A DNA stretch of 64,000 nt from Marivita geojedonensis (GTDB taxonomy: Bacteria; Pseudomonadota; Alphaproteobacteria; Rhodobacterales; Rhodobacteraceae), in NCBI RefSeq assembly GCF_002115805.1, contig NZ_JFKC01000003.1:1-64000 (forward strand), given 5' to 3'. Made by a program: the position numbers and the translations under genes. Of this stretch, positions 8,440-18,147 are shown in pieces; within the stretch, counting starts at the first letter, position 1, and every line of letters begins with the position of its first letter. Under the pieces are notes generated by a model. It did not search any database, had not been told where the DNA came from, and saw only the letters and a list, made by a program, of their open reading frames with translations.

Positions 8440-8465
8440 GGCCGCAGCGGGTGATCGCTGCGGCC
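8440..8465 (+). other. Perfect 10-bp stem-loop between tssC and hcp
   Basis: The arms at 8440-8449 (GGCCGCAGCG) and 8456-8465 (CGCTGCGGCC) are exact reverse complements around a 6-nt loop (GGTGAT). What follows is an A run rather than a T run, so it is not a canonical Rho-independent terminator for the plus strand. An RNA stem-loop here could protect or define mRNA ends and let hcp, whose product is needed in large amounts, be present at a different level from the sheath genes (inference). Confidence 0.7.
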
Positions 8466-8519
8466 AAAAACTTCATACAATCGCGGGTTTTCCGCACATC
8501 TTAAGAAAGGAGATACACA

Positions 8520-9008
8520 ATGGCCGTTGATATGTTTTTGATCATCAAGGGTGCGCCAGGCGAAACGAAGGACGACAAATACAAAGGCGAAAGTGGGATC
8601 GATCTCTTGGCTTGGTCTTGGGGTATCAGTAACTCCGGAACATTCCATGTCGGCGGTGGCGGTGGTTCCGGCAAAGCGAATTATCAGGACATCAGCTGCA
8701 CGAAGTGGGTGGACAGTTCATCACCAGACCTCATGCTGAAATGTGCGAATGGAGACCATTTCCCCGAAGCCAAACTGATCGTGCGTAAGGCCGGCAAAAA
8801 GCCCTTGGAATACATCAAGATGGAGATGAAGAACGTTCTGGTGACGTCCATTTCCACCGGCGGTTCCGGAGGCGAAGACCGTTTGACGGAGAATGTCACT
8901 CTGAACTTCGAAAAGGTCAAATGGACCTATGTGAAGCAGAAAGAAGATGGTTCTGGCGACCCAGACAAAGACTTCAAGTGGGATATCGGCGCAAACGTAG
9001 AGATGTGA
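8520..9008 (+). CDS. hcp: T6SS tube protein Hcp (TssD)
   Basis: 162 aa, standard Hcp length. It starts with AVDMFLIIKG and contains the family segments of Hcp1-type proteins (DLLAWSWGIS, then SPDLMLKCANG and EKVKWTY near the C-terminus). Hexameric rings of Hcp stack into the expelled inner tube and can carry small effectors. It has a strong AAGGAG ribosome site 7 nt before the ATG and its own 87-nt leader after tssC with a perfect hairpin, consistent with high, separately tuned expression. No C-terminal effector extension is present. Confidence 0.97.
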   Translation: MAVDMFLIIKGAPGETKDDKYKGESGIDLLAWSWGISNSGTFHVGGGGGSGKANYQDISCTKWVDSSSPDLMLKCANGDHFPEAKLIVRKAGKKPLEYIKMEMKNVLVTSISTGGSGGEDRLTENVTLNFEKVKWTYVKQKEDGSGDPDKDFKWDIGANVEM

Positions 9009-9069
9009 TCGCGACAGCGTCTCAAAGTATTCGAACTCTTTGCCGACATCACTTAATGGAGGCTCGCCT

Positions 9070-9903
9070 GTGCAAAATTCAGCGACCGAACTACTTAAGG
9101 CCGGTGACCTGACCGGCGCATTGGCGAGCCTACAGGACAGCGTTCGGGCAAATCCGGACGATGCGAAACTGCGGATTTTCCTTTTCCAGTTGCTGTGTGT
9201 GATGGGCGACTGGAAACGCGCCGTGGCGCAGTTGAAACTGTCGGCTCAGCTTGATGCATCGGCTCTGCCGATGGCGCAGACCTATCGCGAGGCGATTATC
9301 TGCGAGGTTTTTCGTGAAAAGGTGTTTGCAGGGGACAAGGACCCGCTGATCTTTGGCGAACCGCAGGACTGGGTTGCGCTTCTTGCGCAGGGGCTCAAAG
9401 CCTTGGCGCAGGGCAAACCCGACCGCGCAGCGGAACTCCGCGACGAGGCGTTCGAAAAAGCGCCAACCACGGCGGGTACGTTGGACGAAACAGATTTTGA
9501 ATGGATCGCAGATGCGGATATGAGGCTGGGGCCAGTCCTCGAAATTATCATTAATGGCAAATACTTCTGGATGCCTTTTAATGTGCTTTCGAGTCTCAGA
9601 ATCGAACCGCCGGCGGACCTGCGTGACACGGTCTGGACAGGGGCGAACCTGACCCTGAAGAATGGTGGCGAGTTGGTTGGGTTGATCCCGACGCGGTATC
9701 CGGGAACAGCCGAACGCGGCAGCGACGCGATGAAACTTTCCCGCGTCACGGAATGGGAAGACCTTGGCAGTGACACGTATGCCGGCCTGGGCCAGCGTCT
9801 GCTGACAACGGATAAAACCGAGGTGTCTCTCATGGACACGCGCAACTTCCAGTTTGCCCCGGTGTCGGCTGATACCGAAGGCGAGGTCGGGGTTGATGGC
9901 TGA
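9070..9903 (+). CDS. tagJ: T6SS accessory protein TagJ (ImpE/SciE family)
   Basis: 277 aa from the GTG at 9070, chosen because GGAGG lies 7 nt upstream. The N-terminal half is TPR-like helical (ELLKAGDLTGALASLQDSVRAN). The C-terminal half has the ImpE features IINGKYFWMPF and the segment around ELVGLIPTRYPGT. TagJ/ImpE proteins associate with the sheath protein TssB or with ClpV and modulate sheath recycling in some T6SS subtypes. The 3' end overlaps tssE by 8 nt. Confidence 0.92.
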   Translation: MQNSATELLKAGDLTGALASLQDSVRANPDDAKLRIFLFQLLCVMGDWKRAVAQLKLSAQLDASALPMAQTYREAIICEVFREKVFAGDKDPLIFGEPQDWVALLAQGLKALAQGKPDRAAELRDEAFEKAPTTAGTLDETDFEWIADADMRLGPVLEIIINGKYFWMPFNVLSSLRIEPPADLRDTVWTGANLTLKNGGELVGLIPTRYPGTAERGSDAMKLSRVTEWEDLGSDTYAGLGQRLLTTDKTEVSLMDTRNFQFAPVSADTEGEVGVDG

Positions 9904-10393
9904 CCGCACACTGACAGACCGGCTTCAGCCGTCCATTCTTGACCGCCTCACCGATGAAAACCCTGAAAAGACATCGGAAAATCCGTCTGATCGCGTGATC
10001 GACATTCGCAAGCTGCGTGAGATCATTCAGCGGGACTTGGCCTGGCTTTTGAACACCGGCAACCTCGACACCGAATTGGACGCGGAACGATATCCCAACG
10101 TTGTGCGGTCCGTGGTCAACTATGGCGTGCCGGATTCCACCGGGGATTTCGCGAACAAGCAGCGGGCTGTTGCGGTCAGAGACGCCATCCGTCGCGCGGT
10201 CGAGTTGTTCGAGCCGCGTCTGATCGATGGAACACTGAGCGTGATCGGTCGGACGGAAGACGAAAAGCGCGAGTCGCTGATTGTCTTCGATATCGTGGCG
10301 GACATGTGGGCCGAACCCGTTCCGAGTGAGCTGTATCTGCGCAGCCAGTTTGACACCACCACCGGGCATGTCTCGCTCGAGTACGGAGGGTAA
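9896..10393 (+). CDS. tssE: T6SS baseplate protein TssE (gp25-like)
   Basis: 165 aa from the ATG at 9896 (MADRTLTDRL...), with GAGG 9 nt upstream and an 8-nt overlap with tagJ. It shows the gp25-lysozyme-like fold signatures: the DIRKLREIIQRDLAWLLNT helix, YPNVVRSVVNYG, and a C-terminal strand pattern with WAEPVPSELYLRSQFD. TssE is a wedge component that starts sheath assembly at the baseplate with TssF, TssG and TssK. tssF follows after 6 nt. Confidence 0.95.
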   Translation: MADRTLTDRLQPSILDRLTDENPEKTSENPSDRVIDIRKLREIIQRDLAWLLNTGNLDTELDAERYPNVVRSVVNYGVPDSTGDFANKQRAVAVRDAIRRAVELFEPRLIDGTLSVIGRTEDEKRESLIVFDIVADMWAEPVPSELYLRSQFDTTTGHVSLEYGG

Positions 10394-10399
10394 CCAGAC

Positions 10400-12280
10400 A
10401 TGGATACCCGGCTGCTCAGACATTACGAAACCGAACTCGCGTTTCTGCGCGAGATGGGGGCGGAGTTCGCCAAGAGCTATCCCAAGATCGCCTCGCGTCT
10501 CGGGATGGACGGGCTGGAGATTCTCGACCCCTACGTTGAGCGCCTGCTCGAGGGCACTGCATTTCTGACGGCACGGGTCCAGCTTGAGCTGGAACTGCAA
10601 TACCCGGCGTTCACGAACCATCTGCTGGACGTCGTTTTTCCGCACTTCCTTGCGCCGACGCCGTCAATGATGATTGCCGAGTTGACGCCCGACATGGAGA
10701 ACGCCGACGTTGCCAGCGGGTATACGCTTCCTCGTCAAACCGTCCTGCGATCTAAACAGGTGCCGGGGGCACAGAAGCCCTGTCAATTCCGCACCGCGCA
10801 TGACCTTGAGCTTTGGCCGGTCGTGGTCAGCGAAGCGGAATACATCGATGGCCGCGGCGCTTTGGTGGCAGCGGGTGTTGCTGCCGATCCAAAGGCGCGG
10901 GCTGCAATCCGACTTCGTCTCAAACGCCATGGCGGGCTGCCGATCAAGGAATTGCCGTTCAACAGACTGACGTTCTTTCTTGGCGGGCAGGTCAGTTCGT
11001 GCTGGACGATCTTCGAGATGCTCTGCGCCCGGCCATCGACTGTGGTGGCGCGGTCCGTTGACCGTCGAGATGACTGGACTGCGCCATTGGCGACGCCGGT
11101 CCGGTCGCGCGGGTTGGAACCGGAAGAAGCGCTTTTGCCGACTCCACGCCCGTCGTTCGATGGCTACCGGTTGCTGCAGGAATTCTTCGCCATGCCCGAG
11201 CGGAACCTCTTCATCGAGGTTGCGGGATTGTCCGCGCCGCTACAGCGCGCGACCGGGGACAGCATGGATATCTACATGCTGTTGCGCGACAACAAATCCG
11301 AGATCGCGCCGAATGTGACCCCCGAAGCCTTCAAGCTGCATTGTGTGCCGGCGATCAACCTCTTTCCAAAACGATGCGACAGGGTTCCCATCAGCCATCG
11401 CACGACCGAGCATCATGTGGTTGCAGACCGCACCGCGCCCAAGGACTTTGAGATTTTTTCGATCACCAAGGTCACGGGCATCCGGAAGGAAGGAAAGGAC
11501 GATCTTCCGCTCAAGGCGTTCTACTCATCCGATGAACTGACCGCCGCCGGAGGGGGAGGGTCCGCGTATTACACCCACACCCGCCATCTGCGTCAGCGCA
11601 GCGAAAGCGAAGCCCTTCGAGGTGTCCGAACGAACTACCTTGGCTCGGAAAGCTACCTGTCCGTCGTCGACGCGAACGAAGCTCCGTATCCCGGCGACAT
11701 GGGCCAACTGGCGGTCGAAGCGATGGTCACCAATCGGGATTTGCCGATGCTGCTGCCGTCGGGTGTCGACAATGTCTTTCACTTGCCCGAAGGCGGCCCG
11801 GTTTCAACAATCAGGACCCTGATCGGTCCGACGAAGCCCCGCACCTGTATCGCGCAGGGCGACGCAGCGTGGCGCGCGGTCAGCCATCTGAGCCTGAATT
11901 ACCTGTCGATTTCAGACGAAACGGAATCGCCCGGAGGTGGAGCAGCGGCTCTGCGTGAACTGGTCGGGCTTTACACACCCATCGGAGACAGCGCGATGGA
12001 GCGCCAGCTGGAAGGCATCGTTTCCGTAAAGACCCGGCCAATCGTCCGTCGGATTCATGATGGCGTGCTGTCGACTGCGGTCCGGGGACTCGAGATCACA
12101 ATGGAATTTGACGAGAGCCTGTTTGAGGGAAGTTCCATCTACACAATGGGGTCGGTGCTCGAGCGGTTCTTCCGCAAGTATTCGACAATAAACAGTTTCA
12201 CGGAAACAGTCATAAAGACTCAGCAAAGGGGAGAGATTGCGCGATGGTCACCAAAGATGGGGACGAACCGCGTGATCTGA
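10400..12280 (+). CDS. tssF: T6SS baseplate protein TssF
   Basis: 626 aa, normal for TssF/ImpG/VasA. The N-terminus is diagnostic (RLLRHYETELAFLREMGAEFA is the family start pattern; here DTRLLRHYETELAFLREMG). Also typical are VERLLEGTAFLTARVQLELE and the segment with CVPAINLFPKRCDRV. TssF pairs with TssG in the baseplate wedge. It overlaps tssG by 37 nt, more than the usual 4 nt in this locus. Confidence 0.97.
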   Translation: MDTRLLRHYETELAFLREMGAEFAKSYPKIASRLGMDGLEILDPYVERLLEGTAFLTARVQLELELQYPAFTNHLLDVVFPHFLAPTPSMMIAELTPDMENADVASGYTLPRQTVLRSKQVPGAQKPCQFRTAHDLELWPVVVSEAEYIDGRGALVAAGVAADPKARAAIRLRLKRHGGLPIKELPFNRLTFFLGGQVSSCWTIFEMLCARPSTVVARSVDRRDDWTAPLATPVRSRGLEPEEALLPTPRPSFDGYRLLQEFFAMPERNLFIEVAGLSAPLQRATGDSMDIYMLLRDNKSEIAPNVTPEAFKLHCVPAINLFPKRCDRVPISHRTTEHHVVADRTAPKDFEIFSITKVTGIRKEGKDDLPLKAFYSSDELTAAGGGGSAYYTHTRHLRQRSESEALRGVRTNYLGSESYLSVVDANEAPYPGDMGQLAVEAMVTNRDLPMLLPSGVDNVFHLPEGGPVSTIRTLIGPTKPRTCIAQGDAAWRAVSHLSLNYLSISDETESPGGGAAALRELVGLYTPIGDSAMERQLEGIVSVKTRPIVRRIHDGVLSTAVRGLEITMEFDESLFEGSSIYTMGSVLERFFRKYSTINSFTETVIKTQQRGEIARWSPKMGTNRVI

Positions 12281-13287
12281 CTCATTTCGAGAGACTGGTC
12301 CGCGACCCCCAATCCCACCACATTTTCTTTGCGATGCGTGTTCTCGAAGCGCATTTCGCCGACCAGCCTCGACTTGGAACCGCGCGCCGACCGAGACAGG
12401 AAAAGGTCAGGTTCGGACAGGAACCTGAGCTGGCCTTCCCGAAGTCCACGATCCACGCGTTCGATCCGCAGACGGCGGATCAACCGGCAAGACTTCGAAA
12501 CCTGTTCTTCGGACTGTTTGGCCCGCATGGTCCGCTTCCGCTGCACCTGACGGAATACGCGCGCGGGCGAAAAACCAATCACAAGGACACGACGTTCGTC
12601 GCGTTCGCGGACATGTTGACCCATCGCCCGATGGAACTGCTCTACCGCGCTTGGGTGCGGGGCCAGCCCGCCCCGGCCTTTGACCGCGGCGAGAACACCG
12701 AGACGGAAAAGAAAATCGGCGCGCTGGGTGGGTTTTTCGGAGATCACTTGCGGGACCGGGATGCGATGCCCGATCTCGCAAAACGCCATTTTGCTGGCGT
12801 TCTTTCGGCGGCTCCCAAGAACGCCGAGGGACTGGTCGCGGTCATCGGCGGGTTCTTCGATGCTCCGGTGTCTCTTGAGGAATTCGTTGGCGCGTGGCTC
12901 ACGCTGGAGCCGGATGACCGTTGGCAACTGGGCGGTCTTGGAGGTCTCGGCACTACGGCCTGTATCGGAGAACGGGTCTGGTCCCATTCCTCAAAGTTCC
13001 GGCTGCGGATTGGTCCGCTGACACTTGAGGAATACAAGCGCTTTCTTCCGGGAACACCTGCGCTGAGGCGGCTGCGCGCCATCGTGCGCAACTATGTGGG
13101 CGATCAGCTCGATTGGGATGTGAACCTCGTGGTGCGTGGAGAGGACGTACCACAGGCCCAACTCGGATCTACGACCCAGCTGGGTCTGACAAGCTGGATC
13201 GGATCGGAAGATCACCCCGCAGAAGTTGCGGATTTGTTCATGACACCTTTGACGGACGTACCATTGCAAGATGCCCTTGCGGCCTAG
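12244..13287 (+). CDS. tssG: T6SS baseplate protein TssG
   Basis: 347 aa, normal for TssG/ImpH/VasB. Family segments include FFAMRVLEAHF near the start, PRQEKVRFGQEPELAFP, GLFGPHGPLPLHLTEYA and a C-terminal LGSTTQLGLTSWIG. The start ATG at 12244 has GGGGAGA upstream, inside the tssF coding region. TssG is the stable partner of TssF in the baseplate. clpV follows after 36 nt. Confidence 0.96.
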   Translation: MVTKDGDEPRDLTHFERLVRDPQSHHIFFAMRVLEAHFADQPRLGTARRPRQEKVRFGQEPELAFPKSTIHAFDPQTADQPARLRNLFFGLFGPHGPLPLHLTEYARGRKTNHKDTTFVAFADMLTHRPMELLYRAWVRGQPAPAFDRGENTETEKKIGALGGFFGDHLRDRDAMPDLAKRHFAGVLSAAPKNAEGLVAVIGGFFDAPVSLEEFVGAWLTLEPDDRWQLGGLGGLGTTACIGERVWSHSSKFRLRIGPLTLEEYKRFLPGTPALRRLRAIVRNYVGDQLDWDVNLVVRGEDVPQAQLGSTTQLGLTSWIGSEDHPAEVADLFMTPLTDVPLQDALAA

Positions 13288-13323
13288 AAGAAACCTGTTC
13301 GCGGTTAAGCGAAGGAGATTGAA

Positions 13324-16035
13324 ATGACAGAGATTAGCCGTGTCGCCCTGTTTGGGAAACTCAACAAAGTTGGATACCAGGCGGTGGAAGGGGCCACCGT
13401 ATTCTGCAAGATGCGCGGCAATCCCTATGTGGAGATTGTCCATTGGCTCGCGCAGCTCGTCCAACTGGACAACTCGGACATCCAGCGGATTTTCCAGCAT
13501 TACGACATCGACCCGGCCAGGCTGTCAGCCGACATGACCCGTGCTCTGGATGCGCTGCCTCGTGGCGCGAGTTCGATTTCGGACCTCAGTTCGCATCTGC
13601 AGGACGCAATGGAACGCGCCTGGGTCTACGGATCACTTTTGTTCAACTCTAATCAGGTGCGCACGGGACACCTCATTCTTGGCATGCTCAAGACGCCGGA
13701 ATTGCGGTCGATCCTGATGAACATCTCCAGGGAGTTCTCGAAGATCGGTGCGGATGATCTGTCCGAAAACTTTGCCAAGGTGGTCGATGGGTCGGTGGAA
13801 GACAGCCTCCGTCCGCAGGACGGATCGCAAACCGGCGGGGGTGCCGTCCCGGGCGAGGCGTCGGGCGCTATGGCACCCGGAGCCATGGGCAAGGAAGAAG
13901 CGCTGTCTCAGTATTGCACGGACCTGACCGAACAGGCACGCAACGGCGAAATCGACCCGATCGTCGGTCGCGACGAGGAAATCCGCCAGATCGTCGACGT
14001 GCTTATGAGGCGGCGCCAGAACAACCCGATCCTGACCGGTGAGGCCGGGGTCGGGAAAACGGCTGTGGTCGAGGGTTTTGCATTGCGGATCGCCCGCGGG
14101 GATGTCCCACCGGCGCTGCGTGACGCGCGGCTGCTTGCTCTGGACGTCGGTTTGCTGCAGGCCGGGGCGTCGATGAAAGGCGAGTTCGAGAACCGCCTGC
14201 GACAGGTCATCGACGAGGTGCAGGCATCGACAGTGCCGATTGTCATGTTCGTCGATGAGACACACACGCTGGTTGGGGCAGGGGGTGCCGCAGGGACCGG
14301 CGATGCCGCCAACCTGTTGAAGCCCGCCCTCGCGCGCGGCACGCTGCGTACGATTGGGGCCACGACCTGGGCGGAATACAAAAAGCACATCGAGAAAGAC
14401 CCGGCGCTGACCCGTCGTTTCCAGGTGGTTCAGGTCGAAGAGCCCAGCATTCCCAAAGCCATCATGATGATGCGGGGCATCGCCACGATGCTCGAAAACC
14501 ATCACAAGGTTCAGGTTCTGGACGAAGGCATCGAGGCGGCGGTGTCGCTGTCCGCGCGCTATATCCCGGCGCGTCAACTGCCGGACAAATCGGTCAGTGT
14601 GCTCGACACGGCATGTGCCCGCGTCGCCGTCAGCCAGCACGCGGTTCCTGCAGAAGTGGATGACAGCCGCAAGCGCATCGACGCGCTGACCACGGAACTG
14701 GAAATCATCGGCCGCGACGAGACCGCCGGGATGGATGTCACGGATCGGCGCGAAACGATTACGGCGCTCAAGGAAGAAGAAGAAGCCCGGCTTGCCGAAC
14801 TGGACAAGCGCTGGGAGGCTGAAAAGTCCGTGGTGGCCGAAATCCTGGATCTGCGGGCCAAGCTGCGCGAAGGTGGCGCCCCGGTGGACAGCCCTGATGC
14901 GGGCGGAGAGGAAGCCGCAGAAAAAAGCCCGATGACGGCGGAAGAACGGGCCGAGTTGCTGAGCCAGTTGAAGGCCAAGAACGCCGAGCTGACGGAGCTT
15001 CAAGGCGAAAAACCACTGATCCTTCCAATCGTCGATGCACAGGCGGTCGCCAGCGTTGTCGGAGACTGGACGGGTATCCCTGTGGGCCGGATGGTCAAAG
15101 ACGAACTGACAACGGTGCTGGAACTGAAGGATCACCTTGCAAAACGCGTGATCGGTCAGGATCACGCGATGGAGATGATCGCCAAGCGGATCCAGACAAG
15201 CCGCGCGGGTCTCGACAACCCGAACAAGCCCATCGGGGTGTTCCTGCTCGCGGGCACCAGCGGTGTCGGCAAGACCGAAACCGCGCTTGCGCTGGCAGAG
15301 GTGCTTTATGGCGGCGAACAGAACGTCATCACCATCAATATGTCTGAATACCAGGAAGCCCATACCGTCAGCAGTCTCAAGGGTGCGCCTCCGGGTTATG
15401 TCGGGTACGGCGAAGGCGGCGTTCTGACAGAGGCGGTGCGGCGCAAGCCCTATTCGGTTGTTCTTCTCGACGAGGTGGAAAAGGCGCACCCGGACGTTCA
15501 CGAAGTCTTCTTTCAGGTCTTCGATAAGGGCGTCATGGAAGACGGCGAAGGCCGGTTGATCGATTTCAAGAACACACTGATCCTGCTGACCTCTAACGCG
15601 GGATCGGATCTGATCATGGACATGTGTTCGGACCCCGATCTGCTGCCAGAACCTGAGGGTATCGCGAAGGCGCTGCGTGATCCGTTGCTCAAGATCTTCC
15701 CGGCGGCGCTTCTGGGGCGCTTGGTGACGATCCCATACTATCCGCTGAACCCGGACATGATCGGCAAGATCACCCGTCTGCAACTCAACCGTATCAAGAA
15801 GCGCGTCACCGAAGCTCATGGCGTACCGTTCGAGTATTCGGATGGCGTTGTCGATACGATCGTCGAGCGCTGTCAGGAACTCGAGTCCGGTGGCAGGATG
15901 ATCGACGCGATTGTGACCAACACCATGCTTCCGGACATCTCGGCCGAATTCCTCAAGCGGATGATGGAAGGGCAGAGTGTCAGCAAGGTTGCGATCGATG
16001 TGAAGGATGGCGAGTTCACCTATGCGTTCGACTGA
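13324..16035 (+). CDS. clpV: T6SS sheath-recycling AAA+ ATPase ClpV (TssH)
   Basis: 903 aa. A Clp N-terminal repeat domain (about 1-170) with the ClpV-type start is followed by AAA+ domain 1 (Walker A GEAGVGKT about 239-246, Walker B FVDETHTL), a coiled-coil middle domain (about 430-590, shortened charged repeats) and AAA+ domain 2 (Walker A GTSGVGKT about 644-651, Walker B LLDEVEKAHPD). Linkage to the tss genes marks it as ClpV rather than ClpB. It unfolds contracted TssBC sheath for reuse. AAGGAG precedes the ATG. The Ala-rich N-domain linker has SGAMAPGAMGKEEAL. Confidence 0.97.
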   Translation: MTEISRVALFGKLNKVGYQAVEGATVFCKMRGNPYVEIVHWLAQLVQLDNSDIQRIFQHYDIDPARLSADMTRALDALPRGASSISDLSSHLQDAMERAWVYGSLLFNSNQVRTGHLILGMLKTPELRSILMNISREFSKIGADDLSENFAKVVDGSVEDSLRPQDGSQTGGGAVPGEASGAMAPGAMGKEEALSQYCTDLTEQARNGEIDPIVGRDEEIRQIVDVLMRRRQNNPILTGEAGVGKTAVVEGFALRIARGDVPPALRDARLLALDVGLLQAGASMKGEFENRLRQVIDEVQASTVPIVMFVDETHTLVGAGGAAGTGDAANLLKPALARGTLRTIGATTWAEYKKHIEKDPALTRRFQVVQVEEPSIPKAIMMMRGIATMLENHHKVQVLDEGIEAAVSLSARYIPARQLPDKSVSVLDTACARVAVSQHAVPAEVDDSRKRIDALTTELEIIGRDETAGMDVTDRRETITALKEEEEARLAELDKRWEAEKSVVAEILDLRAKLREGGAPVDSPDAGGEEAAEKSPMTAEERAELLSQLKAKNAELTELQGEKPLILPIVDAQAVASVVGDWTGIPVGRMVKDELTTVLELKDHLAKRVIGQDHAMEMIAKRIQTSRAGLDNPNKPIGVFLLAGTSGVGKTETALALAEVLYGGEQNVITINMSEYQEAHTVSSLKGAPPGYVGYGEGGVLTEAVRRKPYSVVLLDEVEKAHPDVHEVFFQVFDKGVMEDGEGRLIDFKNTLILLTSNAGSDLIMDMCSDPDLLPEPEGIAKALRDPLLKIFPAALLGRLVTIPYYPLNPDMIGKITRLQLNRIKKRVTEAHGVPFEYSDGVVDTIVERCQELESGGRMIDAIVTNTMLPDISAEFLKRMMEGQSVSKVAIDVKDGEFTYAFD

Positions 16036-16134
16036 AGCGTGTGTCGCCAGGGTCCGGGCCCATGCTTTGAACGGGGCATTGGTCAGCTCGGCCTTTGTGC
16101 AGTAGGGTCGTAGTACCGTGAAGGAGCGGCTGGC

Positions 16135-18138
16135 ATGTTGAAAAATCTCGATCCCACAGCGTTTCCGCTGCGTCTCGAGGGCGAAAGCAAATCGAAAAAG
16201 CTTTTGCCCATCGCAGCGCGTGTGAGCGAACAACTGAGTTGCGTTCCTACAATCGAGGTCCAATTCTTCTGCGAGAATGAAAAGCTGGCGCTTAAAGAGA
16301 TCGTGGGGAAAACCATGCATCTCCTTGCCGAAAGTGAAGACAAATCCAGCCAGCGCTGGTTCCGCGGGACCTGCGTATCCGCCGAGTTCGTCTCGACTCT
16401 GGATGTCGGAGCGCAGTTCAAAGCCGAGATCCGGCCTTGGTTGTGGTTCCTCACACGGCGGACCGATCTGCGGATTTACCAGAACCTGACCGTGGTGGAA
16501 ATCATTCAGTCCGTGCTGGAGGAGTACGGGTTCTCAGGCGACCTTCAGAACAAGTTGTCTCATACTTACGAAGCACGGGAATACTGCGTTCAGTACCGGG
16601 AGACGGACTTCGATTTTCTGCATCGTTTGATGGAAGAAGAGGGCATCTACTATTACTTCGACCATGAGCCGGATACCGAGAAGATGGTTCTCATGGACGA
16701 CTACGGCAAACACGTCGCGGTTCCAGAGCCGTCATCGCTTGAGTTTCGTGAGTATGCGATGCGGTCGACGCATGAAACTGTTCAACCATATGTGTTCGAG
16801 TGGAGCGATCTGGAGAAAGTGCGAAGCGGCAAGGTCGTTCTTGACGATTATAACTTCGAGACCTCCACTGCGGTGCTCAAATCGGAGAGTGTGAAAACTG
16901 ACCGGGATCACATCAAGGAAGCCAATGAAAGGTATGATTATCCGGGCCACTTCCGCTCGGGCGACCTTGGTGAGCATCGTGCCCGCGTTCGGATGGAGGC
17001 GGAAGCGGTTGCACACTTGACGATATCGGGTGTTTCGGACGCTGTGAATCTCGCGGTTGGGCGTACATTCTCGGTCTCGAAACTGCCCTTGGCCAATGAT
17101 GCGAAAGAGGTCATGCTCGCGGAATGTGTGCATACCTTCGTTCAGATCGAAGCTTTCGTTGCGGACATCTTCAAGGGGATCAAAGAGCCTGAGACTCTGA
17201 TCGACCTGCCGATCAAGACAGACGAGCCCCATATGGTCAGCTTTCGGGTTGTGGAGGCGGATAAACAGTACCGGGCACCGTTGGTTACCCCATGGCCAAA
17301 AGTCGGCGGAATACACACTGCGATCGTCACAGGGCCGTCCGGCGAAGAAATCCACACCGACGAGTATGGACGGATCAAGGTCCAGTTCCACTGGGATCGG
17401 GACGGCAACAAAGACGACAAGACCACGTGTTGGGTGCGGACGATGATGCCGTGGACCGGCAAGAACTGGGGCGCTATCGCGATCCCGCGCATCGGCCAGG
17501 AAGTGGTTATCGATTTCGAAGAGGGCGACCCGGACAGACCGATGTGTATCGGTATGCTCTACAATGACAGAACGATGCCGCCCTATGCACTGCCGGACAA
17601 CAAGACCCAGTCAGGCGTCAAGACGAACAGCAGCAAAGGCGGCGGCGGCTTCAACGAATTGATGTTCGAGGACAAGAAGGGCGAAGAACTGGTCCGCTTT
17701 CAGGCCGAAAAGGACTACGAACAGATCGTCAAGAACAACGCGACCATAACGGTTGGGCTTGAGAAACAAGATCCGGGTGACCTGACCCAAACCGTGCACA
17801 ACGATGTCACTGAGACAATCAACGAAGGGACATATACCGAGACGGTCAAGAAGGGTGACCATATCACCAATATCAACAGGGGCGATCACAACACGACCCT
17901 GAAAATGGGGAACATGGACGTCTCGGTAAAATCCGGGAAAATCACGGTCAGCGCCGCCCAGTCGATTGAATTCAAATGCGGTGGTTCGACGATCAAGATG
18001 GATCCGATGTCGATCACGATGACAAGCCCGACAATCACTGTGGACGCCAAAATGAAGGCTGATGTCACCAGTCCGAAAACCACGGTAAACGGCAGCATGA
18101 TGCTCACGCTTACCGGCGGTCTCGTGATGATCAACTGA
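16135..18138 (+). CDS. vgrG: T6SS spike protein VgrG (TssI)
   Basis: 667 aa. The gp27-like N-terminal part (about 1-370) contains the typical YCVQYRETDFDFLHRLMEEEGIYY-type segment (key residues QYRETDFDFLHRLMEEEGI). The gp5 OB-fold core (about 385-500) shows TDEYGRIKVQFHWDRDG, then a repetitive beta-helix needle ends in MLTLTGGLVMIN. There is no added C-terminal enzymatic domain, so this is a structural, not an evolved, VgrG. The gene after it starts 9 nt downstream and is the likely cargo, adaptor or tip partner. A GAAGGAG site supports the ATG. Confidence 0.97.
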   Translation: MLKNLDPTAFPLRLEGESKSKKLLPIAARVSEQLSCVPTIEVQFFCENEKLALKEIVGKTMHLLAESEDKSSQRWFRGTCVSAEFVSTLDVGAQFKAEIRPWLWFLTRRTDLRIYQNLTVVEIIQSVLEEYGFSGDLQNKLSHTYEAREYCVQYRETDFDFLHRLMEEEGIYYYFDHEPDTEKMVLMDDYGKHVAVPEPSSLEFREYAMRSTHETVQPYVFEWSDLEKVRSGKVVLDDYNFETSTAVLKSESVKTDRDHIKEANERYDYPGHFRSGDLGEHRARVRMEAEAVAHLTISGVSDAVNLAVGRTFSVSKLPLANDAKEVMLAECVHTFVQIEAFVADIFKGIKEPETLIDLPIKTDEPHMVSFRVVEADKQYRAPLVTPWPKVGGIHTAIVTGPSGEEIHTDEYGRIKVQFHWDRDGNKDDKTTCWVRTMMPWTGKNWGAIAIPRIGQEVVIDFEEGDPDRPMCIGMLYNDRTMPPYALPDNKTQSGVKTNSSKGGGGFNELMFEDKKGEELVRFQAEKDYEQIVKNNATITVGLEKQDPGDLTQTVHNDVTETINEGTYTETVKKGDHITNINRGDHNTTLKMGNMDVSVKSGKITVSAAQSIEFKCGGSTIKMDPMSITMTSPTITVDAKMKADVTSPKTTVNGSMMLTLTGGLVMIN

Positions 18139-18147
18139 GGGGGCATC

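Noticed and set aside
13633-16320. An 895-codon open frame on the minus strand opposite clpV
   Set aside because: clpV on the plus strand has complete AAA+ domains. The antisense frame is open because of strong third-position G/C bias; its translation is Arg/His/Gln-rich without domains.
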